DNA from: Perkinsus olseni
Taxonomy: Eukaryota > Perkinsozoa > Perkinsida > Perkinsidae
Reading direction: 5' to 3'
Length of the DNA: 64,000 bases
Assembly: GCA_013115135.1 (NCBI GenBank)
Contig: JABANP010000019.1
Coordinates: 62,001-126,000 of the forward strand
Below, piece by piece: positions 23,001 to 34,498 of this stretch. The notes under the pieces were generated by a model that ran no database searches, was not told where the DNA came from, and saw nothing but the letters and a program-made list of their open reading frames with translations. A program made the position numbers and the translations under genes. Each line of letters begins with the position of its first letter. The first letter of the stretch is position 1.

Positions 23001-23780
23001 ATACCATCCTTTCCCCTTCTCTCAAACGTATGTCCGCGTACTAGAAGTTCACTGGGAGTATGCTGCTGTACCGTCAGGTATTTGCTGTTACGCAAGTGCA
23101 AGCGGCCGTACACCCAGTCTGCGGCATTAGCAAAACAAGCGATGTTTCTGGTGGAGCTATCGGGCGTGGTGGGACCCATGCAAGTCTCCTGTGTCCTATT
23201 GAAGGCCTGTTTCAGCTTCTCACCGTCATGGGTCTGATCTTCATCCGCCCCTCTATGGCAGACAGCCAACTGCCGACCTTCAGAGCTCAGATGTCAACGT
23301 TAATTCTTCTGAGCTCAGCCGTCCTTGTGCTCCCCTTGGGTATCCTCAGGTGGCGCCAAGGCAGCTCGGCGGCCACAGCCGCTACGACCCATTCTGTTCT
23401 TGGGAACCATCTCCAGGTACGTCTGCTGCACTTGTCTTTGTCAACAGTCGAAGGCGTCCCTGAGCCACGCGTATGAGAAGGCACCCGACTATTATACCGC
23501 GCAGTATCTATGGCCGCGCAGGAGCAAGTACAGCATGCGCTCTATGCGGGAGCTGCCCAGCCCGTCGGCAGGTACCACATGACCAATCCCGCGTACAGGG
23601 GACTCCCGGAAAGCCTCAACCCAGAGAATCTTAAGCCATCTACAACAAGTTCGGGACCAGTGAGCGTCGACACACACGCGTTATTGAGGACGTGCCGATC
23701 AACTGGAGTTTTACGCTTTTTGATCTCAGAGTATCCTACAACGTGCGCAAACCCAAGCCCTGCAGGGTAACTTCAATGAG
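20050..23780 (+). CDS. Multipass membrane protein, OSCA/TMEM63- or anoctamin-like (many exons)
   Basis: Exons share one strand and one theme. First comes a helical exon after TTAG (VRQVAARMQELHSKFARGE). A TM helix (LLLLLSGLAMILMVLVTTAF, about 20715-20780) precedes a cytosolic unit, DYAVLVSGLPHEATDESEI, resembling the TVLVRNVP-type strand of OSCA channels. Further TM segments are ISIVIAVCAVACFGL (about 21780), LLPALTIAILNWVVTKL (about 22085), KLSFAYVMNTALILFAVN (about 22250) and ITFAPVLPVLLPLVALGLTL (about 22890), followed by DYYTAQYL-type loops. The pattern 'helix, W, ERHATVSAKD, helix' matches a protist family of putative ion channels or scramblases. I cannot decide between OSCA and anoctamin, nor fix all splice sites. 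Exons may continue to about 24225. Confidence 0.45.
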
Positions 23781-24226
23781 GCAATAACCAATTACGCCGT
23801 GAATGCCGCTGAAGTCGAGTTCGTTGGCGGACAGGGTGAGACGATGCTATTGAGTTATGGGCCATCCACTCAGTTAACCCCAGATATAACGGTGGACCAG
23901 ACCCCCATGGGTTGCTGGATCGGGTGAGTTCAGGGCCGTCTAGATGGCAGTGCCGCGCCTTAATTTGGCGTGGCAGTCGGCGCTTTTTTGCTGAGAGACG
24001 TGGCGAATGTACCACGTACAGCACAATGTATGAGGAAAGCTTCAATCGGCCGCGCCATCACGATTACCATCAGTTTAATGAGAACAGAGAACTACACTAG
24101 GAAGGCCGTTGACTCGGAATTGCCTTTCTATGATCATATCACCTCATATGTGACTAGGGCGTTTGGTGAACCTTCCTGTATCTCAGCCTTCCTGATGGGC
24201 ATGAATACAACAATAGAGCATTGCCA

Positions 24227-24772
24227 ATGAATCAAGCCGGAACGCAAGTGAGAATCCGCAGTGGAGAAGGCGATTATTATCGGAGCCTCACCAACATTGT
24301 GAGATCAGGTACAATCCCCACCTGAAGCAACGAGCACACATCCAAGGCAAGTTGTCGACCCTCTCAACTCTCTACATGCTCGTGGATCACCACTGTCGCG
24401 TATACATCAGCAATGAGTGTTCAGGTCCTCCGCCGTTGGGAATACAGCTGGAGCCTCGTTGATCGGAAGTGAGGTGGTTGCGTGATGCAACTCATCCGTG
24501 AGAGACATTTCAGGATCGGCTGGTTCCTGGGAGTGGAGAAACTCCGCGGGAGAGTGGCTGCCTCTACCACATGCCGCTGCCCTGATCGCCGATGAGGCAC
24601 AGCGATGCGGCGTCCCGAATACAGTGATCGAGCTTGGGAGTGAGTCGGAGCAATGTGGTCACTGACCGTGCCGACCGTGCTCTCAGACGAGACCTTCATG
24701 GCCAACGTTGTGGATGGCACAATGATTAGCTTGCTCACACAACAGAAAACGGACATACGCCGAGTGGGCTGA
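24227..24772 (+). CDS. Short WWE-domain protein
   Basis: Three exons splice by small GT-AG introns: one of 45 nt near 24463 (GTGAGG..TTTCAG) and one of 47 nt near 24641 (GTGAGT..CTCAG). The joined frame reads SAGSWEWRNSAGEWLPL, then a helix (ALIADEAQRCG), VIELGNETFMANVVDGTM and ends TQQKTDIRRVG. The WEW start, the second Trp, and the T..D.RRV end match WWE domains, which bind poly- or iso-ADP-ribose in deltex/RNF146-type ubiquitin ligases and PARPs. The ATG at 24227 and the first intron (about 24308-24420) are guesses. No RING or PARP domain is visible nearby. This may be the tail of the upstream gene rather than an independent one. Confidence 0.42.
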
Positions 24773-24775
24773 ATA

Positions 24776-25659
24776 ACAACCACGGCATGCGTTACGTGTC
24801 TACGATGTTCTTTCCAGTAGCCGTCTTATCGTTGTGTACGTGATGCTTGCAAGGGCCTCACACCGAATGAGTACCACACCTCCAACAACTATCATGCAGC
24901 TCTGCTCTAGATGATCCTATACCCTCAGAATGAGTACCTCACCTCCCGCGCATTCTCAATCGTAACCGTGTGACTATACGTTACATGAATACACACGCAT
25001 TTGATTAGAAGAGAGATCAAGGGTAACTGGAGCGGTATTACATGAAAATAAAATTTGTGCCGCCATTCCGCTGCCACGTGAAAATTCCCCATATCTAGCG
25101 TCCTTTTGATACCAGAGACTTTTACAGTTCAGAACACGAGCCCGATTGCTGCGATGATCTTGGCCCTCTCCCCGTCAGAATCTCACGATCTATATCCACG
25201 GCGCACGCTAACCCAGTTACATTATTGCGTCTACAAGAGGGACTCGTATGTGATGTACGTATGCACATAATGTGTATTTATGAATCCCTGCGCTCAGCAA
25301 CGACTCCACCCACGACCCTTCAGAATCGGTGTGGCGATCGGGTACATCGCGCGTGCGTGCTAGTGCGAGCACGCGTGCGGAAACATCGCGCGCTGTGTGG
25401 CGACCAATTGAGGACTAGTGCATGATGAGAGCCCGAGGCTATGGACATGAGATGCTCCGGGTATCGCCAGTCTATCATGAATGCCCCGGGAAACCTCCGG
25501 GTAACCTCACAGTGGTCGGAGACTCCGATTCGGAGTCTCTATGGTTCGCGAGCACGCCTTGACCTGTGACTTCGGGGTTATACGTTCGGGACGTTGGTAG
25601 CCAAGAGCTCGGGGATCGGAGAAGTCGGGATCCTTGCAGGTTGTGAATCCCTTCCTCGA
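24776..25659. other. Gene-free upstream region of the multicopper oxidase
   Basis: No coding is seen. It holds a GC-rich segment (about 25330-25405) in which ACATCGCGCG and TGTGGCGA are each repeated around a near-palindrome (GCGTGCGTGCT..AGCACGCGTGC), and the perfect palindrome at 25519-25539. Confidence 0.6.
25519..25539. repeat. Perfect palindrome, 10-bp arms, upstream of the oxidase
   Basis: The arms GAGACTCCGA and TCGGAGTCTC surround one central base, 120 bp before the start codon at 25660. A dimeric transcription-factor site is possible but unproven. Confidence 0.6.
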
Positions 25660-28224
25660 ATGCGCTTCCGTTTCCTCGCTCAGCTCATCGCTTCAGCGAC
25701 GTCTTTGCTGCAGCAGCTTCATTCGGCATTCGTAGAGCAAGACCTCATTCTCGACCTTGCCCAACCTGAGTTGATGGAGAGTGTAGGCTGACGCTGCAGT
25801 GTAAGGCTTGCAATGGTCCGTCTCGCAGGTTGGAATACAGCACTGGCGGCCAAGGGTCTACAACGGCCGTCTGGTGGGCCCGACCATACGCGTGTCACCT
25901 GGTGATACCCTACGCATCACCATCGTTAACCAGTTGAAGCCCCCTGAGGGAGCATGGCATAATAATCATCTAGGAAGAGTGCTGCTCTTATTCATGCGCC
26001 CTCGGATGAAGCATTCCTCCATTCCAGTTGAACGCTACCAACCTACACGTCCACGGCATGCACATATCTCCGGAAGAGGACAATGTTTTGGTTTCGTGTG
26101 AACCAGGGCAGAACCTCACCTACGTCTATCACATCCTCAAAGATCATGCACATGGTAGTTGGCTCCCCTAATGCTGGCTTATCTGCCTGCTTCACGACTT
26201 CTTATATCGAGGGCCCACACCAGTCTTTCTAGGCACCTATATGTATCACGCCCATCTGCATGGCAGTACCTTCATACAGGTCGGCCAGGGCCTTGCGGGG
26301 GCTCTCATCGTGGGTCCTGAGTGAGTCGGGCCGTGGCGTTTGATGGAGCGGCTGCCAGTTGCCGCTCGTTCTTAACTCAGGAACGGTCAGAAGGAATTCC
26401 CATTTGAAGAAGCTTTAGTGTTGGGACATGTCTGTTTCCACTGCTACAAACTGGAGCCGAAGCCAATCACGGATTCACAAGGTGAGGAGCCCGCGTGGAT
26501 TGTTTTTCCGAAGGTCTCGTTTCCCGCAGTGCGCTGTATTTATCGTAGCAACCCGGTTCCGTGTGATTATCGGGTGGCTTCAGTCGACTCGTCACTTTAA
26601 TCAAATTATGACATATGGCGTACAGTTAGTGGTGGATAGGTTCGACTGTTGGTGTGGTATCTTCATAATTACACTCGGAAAAAATTTCGGCTGGGGTGTG
26701 ATGTCTTCAACTGTGGTGGGCTAACCCATCACTCGTCACCCTTGTGGATGAGCTTGGAACTGTTTCCGACAGACCTTCGACCGCCAAGCATCAGGTGTGG
26801 ACTGGCCATTCTACAGTCATGAGGCTGGTGACATCAACGGACCACCGAGCTCGCTGAGGCCTGAGGAACTTGCAGTTCGGGAATCGACCGAACCAGTGTT
26901 CTCGAAGTACCTCGTGAACGGCCTCGTATGTACGTAGGGACGCTAGTGAATTGACTGTGAGAGTGGTAGCGAGTCAGCCTTGGTCGTATTCGGTCTGTCT
27001 CAGCACCAGCGATCCAAGTTCCTCTCGACGAATGGGGCGTTCTCCGCTTCATCCATCCGCCAGTGGCCGCGCATGTTAACATCACGATTCTTCCTCTCGA
27101 CGCATGCGAGATGAGGGTGAGGATCTCAGCTTATTTTGAAGTTCGTATTCGTCGATCGGTTGCATAGCTTGAGCTGCACTCGCTGAACTAGTCCAGACCG
27201 TACGAAATGAGTGTATGCCGTCAACAGGATGCGATGTTCATTAGGTGATTGCTGCCGATGGAATACCTCTGACGGAAGGCCCGAGGACTGTAACATCCTT
27301 CATCCTGATTCCCGGCTCTCGCCGTGACATTGCCCTACGTTGCCGTAATGCCGGTCAGCATGTCCAGTTTGTCGGTGTGAAGCACAAAAGCCCCGACAAC
27401 TATTGGTACACCGGAGAGATTCTCAGCGTGGTTCCGGTATCATCGGCTTCCGGATCTCCAACGCCACCGCGCTACCCAGCGCCCTCTGCTAGTTACCTCA
27501 AGGACACCAGGAACCTCTCGGCAGGCTCTACCCCGTTTCGGCTCAAATTCGGCCACTACCATCCAACCTTTCCCCTCGCGGACTTTCCTGGGCTGGCTTT
27601 TTGCCGCCCTCGCTCTCCTAGTGATGCTCCCTCTGTGGAAGTGGCTCGTGCTCCACTGTTCGAAAGGGTATGGGTATATGCGGTTACAAGCGGAACGCAG
27701 CCGATTCGGTGTCGATAAGCCATTGACGGTTACGGTCGTGGTCGCGGCAGTGGTTCTTTGCGTACTATTCTCGGTGTCCAATTTCCGCGCTGCCCAACAG
27801 CAAGTGGGGAACCTTGCCGTGAATGGCAAGTCCTTCTCGTCTGCTACCGATTATCTCACCCAAATGCATCTGGGAGACTTGAACGAGTGGATCTATGAGA
27901 AGGGGGACTGGAAGCATCCAGTGCACATGCATACCTACCCGGTGCAGATCGTAAAATTTGGTGATGAGGACAGCAGAAACGAGGCAGAGGAAGCTGGTTT
28001 CATCTTGGGGAACTGGTGAGTGGGCTAGACGCAGCTTTCGTCACAAAGCGAGACTCGTAGTTTTTCAGCACAGGTACGATACCGTAGGTGGATTCAACTT
28101 CAGCGCAAGCGGTGTCACAGTGAGGTTTTGGTCGATTGATTTCACTGGTGGCATACTCATTCACTGCCATATACTCTATCACGAAGACAGGGGTATGCTC
28201 GCCGTAGCACAGACAGTCGAGTAA
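25660..28224 (+). CDS. Multicopper oxidase with an internal two-helix membrane hairpin
   Basis: Multicopper oxidases couple one-electron substrate oxidation (phenols, Fe, Cu) to reduction of O2 to water. The ATG at 25660 starts a signal peptide. Exons are 25660-25782, 25829-25978, 26028-26154, 26233-26320, 26381-about 26513, about 26773-26930, about 27000-27115, about 27245-27436, 27480-28015 and 28074-28224. All four copper motifs are present: LHVHGMH, YHAHLHG, HPVHMHTYP and HCHILYHEDRGM (Met as type-1 axial ligand). Cupredoxin 1 has YNGRLVGPTIRVSPGDTL; cupredoxin 2 has AADGIPLTEG and PGSRRDIALRC. Between cupredoxins 2 and 3 sit a Ser/Thr/Pro linker and two TM helices (about 27582-27659 and 27722-27780) around a basic loop. 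The even number of helices and the basic loop place both catalytic halves outside the cytosol. Substrate cannot be told from sequence. Confidence 0.9.
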
Positions 28225-28252
28225 CAAGGTTTCGTACTAAGGGACCCACCAG

Positions 28253-28256
28253 AAAA
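28253..28256 (-). terminator. RNA polymerase III terminator (TTTT)
   Basis: Four T residues on the minus strand lie 5 nt after the tRNA-Asp 3' end and 29 nt beyond the stop codon of the convergent oxidase gene. Confidence 0.75.
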
Positions 28257-28261
28257 GATTA

Positions 28262-28333
28262 TTCCGCGGCCGGGAATTGAACCCGGGTCTCCTGCGTGAC
28301 AGGCAGGAATACTCACCACTATACTACCGCGGA
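28262..28333 (-). tRNA. tRNA-Asp (GUC)
   Basis: The 72-nt gene folds fully. The acceptor stem is TCCGCGG/CCGCGGA, the D arm carries AGTGGTGAGT, the anticodon stem CCTGC/GCAGG encloses CTGTCAC with anticodon GUC, and the T arm CCGGG/CCCGG holds TTCAATT. No intron or encoded CCA is present. Internal A and B boxes are intact. The discriminator base is A73, whereas cytosolic eukaryotic tRNA-Asp normally has G73, a major identity element. Confidence 0.97.
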
Positions 28334-28339
28334 ACTGAG

Positions 28340-29480
28340 TGTAAGTAGTTTTTAAATCACTGAATGTGCCCTTATGAACAAGTTTGATTATCATGATTTT
28401 GTTTCGTTGATATCGCTGCGGGCACAGTGCAGCGGGAGGAATCCTGAACGGGCAACCCTAGAGCCACTATAACAACTGCCTGCTCCCGTGTGTATGTGTG
28501 CTCCGGTGTATGGCTAATGCACTCAGTAGCGAGACAGACTTGGACCTTCCACACCACAAATGGTGACGCAGCATTATGACAGCGTCACCGAGCCCTCCCC
28601 CGCATCTCGGAGACACAAAAACTATGGACGCTCGTACTAGGTAGGTTTTTCTCGACAATACTCACGCAAGTTCGTACCCCTGCCCGAGCATCCAGGGACG
28701 GGTAGTTGGAGCAAATCTCCAAAAGTAGGATCTCGAATAGTTTCCAATGCCCGACTTTCAGCTCTAAATTCGTTGCGCGGGGGAACACATTACACAATGT
28801 CAGCGCCCGCACCGTGCAGGCTGTACACGTCGAGCCTTTCTAGGGAGGCAGTTACATGTCCTACGCTGTTCCATATCGCATTGCTTCGGACGCTCACGCT
28901 TCATAGTAATAGGTCCTGCCACAGGAATCCTGCGTGGGAGCTTCTAAGGGTCTTTCCAGTCTCGACTTGACGTCACGTTAGTCGCGATGAAGCTCCCTGC
29001 CACTTCTGATCTCCAGAGTAGATTGGTTCTGAAGAAGTATCATTTTCAGAGCGACGCTTTCAGTTCGATAGCGATGAGTATGACAACACATCAGTCAGTG
29101 TCCCCGATTACGACAGAGGCACTCTGCTCTGAGCGTCATTACGGCTATGACTGACACCATGGCAGTTGTAAGATATGAATCACGCTAACTGGCATTCTTC
29201 TTAATTGAATTGATGTCATCTCCTGGGGAAGTTATCAGATGCGAAACACTAGAAGATAGCAGGGAGAGCAGTTTAATGGTTACACCAACAGCATGCTTTG
29301 AATTCTGTGTTTAGCCCGTGCCGTGCTGTGGATGTAGGAGATTCGACTTGCTGCACACACTTGAAACCCAACAAGATAGACACAAAGATCCACAAGGGTC
29401 ATGGCGCTTGAAGCACTGTGGAAGATTCGACATTACAGTCGTTAAAGTACAGGTCGTGAATGAATAATATTGTCGCGTTC
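28340..29480. other. Gene-poor region
   Basis: A 75-codon minus ORF at 28585-28812 (KLFEILLLEICSNYPSL) may be an exon fragment but has no partner exons that I can link. No repeats or RNA genes are seen. Confidence 0.4.
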
Positions 29481-29640
29481 AGTGATAGAGTTTCTTTCTG
29501 GTGGAAGACGAGGCTCCTTCGTCCTCGCGATGCTTATGATGCTTTCTTTCGCGAGACCTGGGAGGACCGATAAGCATGAGAAACCTCTACCCTAGAGCGG
29601 CGAAAACTGGACATCCGCACCATTCGCATTCTTAACTCTC

Positions 29641-30510
29641 TTACCCGTCATGATGTTTCCGCCTCTCCGATGCGCCGGCTCGCTCGTCGTTCGGCTTCCG
29701 CGATCGACTCCGTGTCGCTGGATGTGCCGCTGCGCTTTCGTCTCCGAGACGGCTACGGTGTAACTTGATCCTATGACTGCGGGGCGCCTCGTTCGACAGA
29801 GCGTCTCTCGTCCGATGCCTCTTCGAATCCTTCGAAGCCTGCGTCGCTTCGCCGTCGCTTTTAGACGGTCCCACTGAGAAAATAACAGGCAAGTGTGACC
29901 GATAGCAGCTGGTGGCCACCGCATACCTGAGGCTCTAGGAGCAACTTTGCGGGTGTGGACGGTGACGGGGCTGGAGACCATATGGGGATTGTGCATGATG
30001 AGCGGGGCTCTCTCTGGTCTACTATCCTCTGGAGGGCTGCGGAAGATATGACCATAAGGTGTAGTAGAGGATCCGATGCCTGAGAGATGGGGCAACTCGA
30101 CACATCGCTCCGATGGATACCTTACGTTGTGCGATCCTGTTGAAGCTCTTATGGTGGTCGGGGAAGTAGTGTCGCAGTACGAAGGTGCCCAAGAAACCCG
30201 CCAGGAAAGATACGATCCACCCAATGACCACCATATTCCAAGTTGGACTTGCTGCTGCTACAGTTTGAGATGGAGCGCCCATCGTAGCGGGCGCCCATGC
30301 TGGCTGCTGCAGCACAGGGTAGTAAGACGGAGGTGCAGGGCCGAAGCCGAGCACTTGAGGAGGCGCTGGTGGCGCTGGTGCTGCGGGTTGATATACTACG
30401 CCTGGCTGTAGGAAACCGCTGGCTGGAGGCGACGACGCTGCCTCGGCGGATGGCAATGAAAAGGTGCTCACAGCGAATAAGAAGACTTCGCTGAGAGCTT
30501 TGCAGGTTGG
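29641..30510 (-). CDS. Proline-rich single-TM protein (hypothetical)
   Basis: The open frame on the minus strand begins with a signal-like stretch (ALSEVFLFAVSTFSLPSAEA) and continues through a Pro/Ala-rich region (PAAPAPPAPPQVLGFGPAPP). One TM helix follows (MVVIGWIVSFLAGFLGTFVL, near 30170-30230). The C-terminal part after an intron is basic and Ser/Arg-rich (KSDGEATQASKDSKRHRTRD), reaching a stop near 29641. A further RS-like exon may extend it to about 29479. The start ATG is not in the open frame, so a short 5' exon upstream is likely. The layout suggests an extracellular Pro-rich domain, one membrane span and a basic cytosolic tail. No family is recognised. Confidence 0.45.
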
Positions 30511-30664
30511 GGGGTTATCGCGGAGCAGGGTAAAATTTGTGATGTGAGTTCAACTATGGAGACGAGAGCATCATCAAGCGACTCTCCCAATGAACAGGAG
30601 GGAGCGATGGAGTGTTGAGACTGTGTATGCATTGTATGCTTCAATGGATGCATGCGTACTACCA

Positions 30665-33600
30665 CTAAGGCTTCAACTGGGGTATGCTGTACTTGGCCCA
30701 CGTCGAAGAGAAGGGTAATGGCGGAGGGATCTCTCCCCAGTAATGCTTGTTCGGATTAAGACGCTTTTCTCGGTACATCCGGGATGCCGAGTACTTCTCC
30801 AGGGCCCGCTCTCTCTCCTCCAGCTTCCCCGACTCTACCTGGGACTCCGCCACAGACACGTTGTAATCAGCCGCTCGGGCGTCCAAGACCGACTTCGCCC
30901 GCATCAGCTCGCCCTTAGCCCTATGGTCACCGTTGCGTTTAGCTTCCCTCATCCGATCCCTCCAGATCTGCCTCTCCATCTCGAGTCGGGACCTCTCCGC
31001 CCTGCACATCGCATGCTCGGCTGCCATGCGCTTCTTAGCGGCCCCTATAGCCTCCTTCTCAGCGTGCATCCAATAATTAAACCCGTCTTCTTTCCGCGCT
31101 ACTGGGGCGCTCTCTGAGGATGTCTCGTCGTCCGTCGCTTTGTCAGAACGTGGACGGGTTGCCGAATGAGCATTCCGCGTCCCGAAAGGCCGAGAGCCCC
31201 GGGCAGAGAGTTGCACCAATGCTGATTTGATCTCCCCGAGCTCCGTTATTATGGCTTCATCAGTAGCGGGCCTCGAGGTCATCGGCCGTGGTCCAACATT
31301 GGGCGACGAGTAAACCTCTTGCGCATGCTTCACTTCATGCGTTATGCTTTTCAAAGTCTGTTGCATCGTTGCGATCTCCGCCGCCTCAGCCTCCAGCTTA
31401 TTCGAATCATCCTGGACCCGCTTCCTCTCCGTCACCAATGCTGCTTCCTTCGCCCTCAACTGCGCCATAATTTCACCTTGCCTGATCTCCTTCACCTCCA
31501 ACTCTGTCTCGCGCTCGTCGAGAACCCTCTGTCGTCGCCTGAGCTCACGCATGGTTTCCGACGCGCTTGCCTGTGCATTGCGCTTCTCGCTCTGCAGCTC
31601 GGCTTCCAGTGATGCAACTTGGTCCCTCAGTGCTGCCGTTATCTTCTCCCTGCTAGTCAGCTCCCGTCTCAACCTCGCTATCTCTTGACCCTTCTCCGTA
31701 GCATCTGCCTCGGTCGCCGTGAGCTGCTCTCGAGCCTCGTGCAGCCGTCGTAGCGTCGCAGCGATTCTCTCCTCCTTCTCGGACAGTGCCTCTGCAGCAT
31801 CGTGTTCGCGCGCCTCGAGCTGCTTGTGCCTCTCCGATAGAATTCTGAGAATCCCCTCGAAATCTCCACTCAGTCGAGACTCTCTCGGCCCTCCACAATG
31901 GCTTATGGCGGATAGATCTGGCAGGTCGAGCAGCACCGAACTTCCACGCAAGGAGAGATCCTTCTCCCCAACAGTGGTTTGGACCTCCTTCTCGCTTCCC
32001 CTTAGGCGCTGCAGCTCAGCCACCATTGCCCGTTCCCTCTCAAGCTCCTTCAGCATGTCTCGTCGAAGCCGTGCCATAACCTCACCTTCAACCGTCTCTC
32101 TCATCTCTCCCTCCAGAGCCGCCCGAAGTTCCTCCTCTATCGGTGCTCGAAGCTCACAACGGAGGTCTTGTCGAACGGCCTCGACAACCTCTCCGCTCTG
32201 CTTCAACTCCATCTCAATTTCGTGCCGCATTTCCTTCTCGATCTCCCCACGCCGACGAGCGTTTATCTCCTCCAGCTCGCTACGCAAATCTCGCTCGACT
32301 CGTGGACGGAGTTCCCCTTCTATTCTCGGTGCCATCTCCTGCCTGAGACGCCGCTCAAGCTCGGGTCGTATTTCCTGCTCCAGGCGAGCCTCAATCTCTC
32401 GCCGACGCTTACCCTGAATGATTGCCTGAGGGCGGGCGAAGGATTGACAGCCTACCTCTTCAGCACCACTGTTTGTTTCCGAGTACTCCCTGGCTCGGTC
32501 TCCCTCAAGACGCTGCCTGTGTTCAACACCTAAACGATCCACCACCTGAGAGGAATGATCCAATACGGCTGAGAGGAAAGGGCCAAACTCACGTCTCTAT
32601 GCTCCACTTTCATACGCTGTATCTCCTCTCCTTGTTGCTGCCGCAGCTTCCGGACAGCCTCACAGTGTTCCTCCACGAGCCGTTCAATCTCTCTAGCATG
32701 CTCCCCGTTAATGACAGACAACTCGGCCTCCCGACAGGACCTACAAAGCGATACAGAGTCGTTGCCGGGCAGCGGACGTATGACACATCGGAGACTAGTA
32801 GGAGAGGTTAAACAACTATCCACCTACCGTTCGGCGTCGAGAATTTCCCTCTCGATCTGCCGCTGTGCATTCGCTCTGAGACTCTCTCTCTGACCTTGAA
32901 CCTCCCTTTCTATCTCCCTTCGTATCTCCTAAGCAGCTACAATGTGATTGCATCGGCTGGACTCGGGGAGGGCTCGCCTTCTCCATGCGTTGTCTCTCCC
33001 TGGCCATCTCAGCCTCCAACTTCTTCCGCTCTTCGTGCATCTTGCGTTCATGCTCAGCCAACAGCTTGTGTCGCTCCTCATTGTGGGCCTCGGTCATGCG
33101 AGACAGAGCTCGGTTGAAGTCCGTCCGGGTGCTCGTCATGACCTAGGCCGAAAGCAATGCCACCGCCTCCACCCCAACGTACTAACCTTCTCATTCTGCT
33201 CTCGCATCGCGGCCAGAGCAGTCGCATGCTCCGCTTCGAAGACGGCAAGTTCTCTACCGTTCTTCGCCCTAATCGCGGCAATCTCCTGGGAATGATCAGT
33301 ATCGCGTGCTGATGTGACCGGCCTGACGTATCGGGGTTATGGTATAGATTGACTGTGCCGCTGCTAACCTGTCCCCAAGATTCCGTGCAGTAGGAAGATC
33401 CATGGAGGTTCTAATTATATCGCCAAGACCAGGTAAGGGCGGGACTGCTCGCGGATCCGCACCCGAAGGTGGTGGAGGGGCAAGCGGCAGAGCCGGCGGT
33501 GGCGATGGTCCGACAACCTGTACTCGACTTTTCCATTCCGGATCAATTCCACACATGCCGTGTGGTCACCTCTTCAGCACCACTCGACTTCTTCTTTTTC

Positions 33601-34266
33601 TTTTTCTTCTTTTCAGTTGTGACCGGCTCGTCGGCAGCCGCTATACTATCAGCCTTCGATCCCTCTGCAGCACAGGTAGCATGCGCAAAGGGTGACCCCA
33701 CTACTTCTCATACAATTTCGACGAGGCATTCAACAACGGACTTGGATGAGAAGTTGTGAGGCCTCCGTGAGGACCGGACCCACCACCACGAGGATCTGCC
33801 CGATCCTTCTTGAGCTCTTTCTTCTGTTTATTCTCAGTGAAAAGCTTCTTATAATATTCATCGCATGGATGGTCCCAGACGCTCTCCCCCGTCTCGAAGT
33901 TGAAGTAGAAGATATCCTCCTCTGCCGTCTGGCAAGGTTTCCACGGAGCCGGCAGAGGCGCCTTCAAACCTCGAATCGAGAAAGGAGCTTCGCTCCGCCT
34001 AGATTCCCAAAACCATACCCTCCTTAGCGATCCAGAACAAGTCTTGGTCTTCGGCGACGTCCATGCCAATCCACTCGGCGTACTCGAGTATCTCCTCCTC
34101 TGTCGGCTCATAATTCTCGTCGACCTACTCAGCATACGTTTGAGTCTCCGCGGTCCTCGATAGAGCTCACCTCTTCCTCGAGCACTATCGGAGGCTTCCC
34201 TTGTTGGCTCGGAGCTAGCCCTAGAGACTCGCTCATCGGTGGCGAGATCTGGGGTGCCCGGAACAT
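30665..34266 (-). CDS. CEP164: CEP164-like centriolar distal-appendage protein
   Basis: CEP164 marks mother-centriole distal appendages and is needed for basal-body docking and ciliogenesis. The ATG at 34264-34266 is followed by PPIVLEEE, and after a 46-nt intron (GTGAGC..TGAGTAG) by VDENYEPTEEEILEYAEWIG. This N-terminal module leads into a WW domain (WKPCQTAEEDIFYFNF, then GESVWDHPCDEYYKKLF, about 33830-33940), the characteristic CEP164 arrangement. A lysine run, a Pro-rich exon (about 33370-33500) and a very long coiled coil follow (30665-33290; repeated RREIE, RPELERRLRQE units). The C-terminus is short and aromatic (YWGEIPPPLPF). Most of the coiled coil is one exon of about 1.9 kb. Exons between 33500 and 33720 are unresolved. 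The TPR gene lies 232 bp upstream. Confidence 0.85.
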
Positions 34267-34498
34267 GTCGGTCATCCGTGAACCGCTGGCGAAAATGAGC
34301 AACACTTTCCAATTGACAAACTCAGTAGGGAAGTGCAGGAATAGTAGTATACCAGAGACTCGTTATACGATGAATAACAGCAGCAATAGGAGAAGGGCTA
34401 GGTCGTCCCCACGGGTATCGTCATGTCATCAACCGTTGTCCAGATGTCCTTGTATCTGCCAAGGCCTCAAAAGCATCCCCATATCGCTATGACGCGGT

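Noticed and set aside
31719..32417. 232-codon Ser/Arg-rich plus ORF
   Set aside because: It is the reverse reading of the Glu/Arg coiled coil of the CEP164-like gene.
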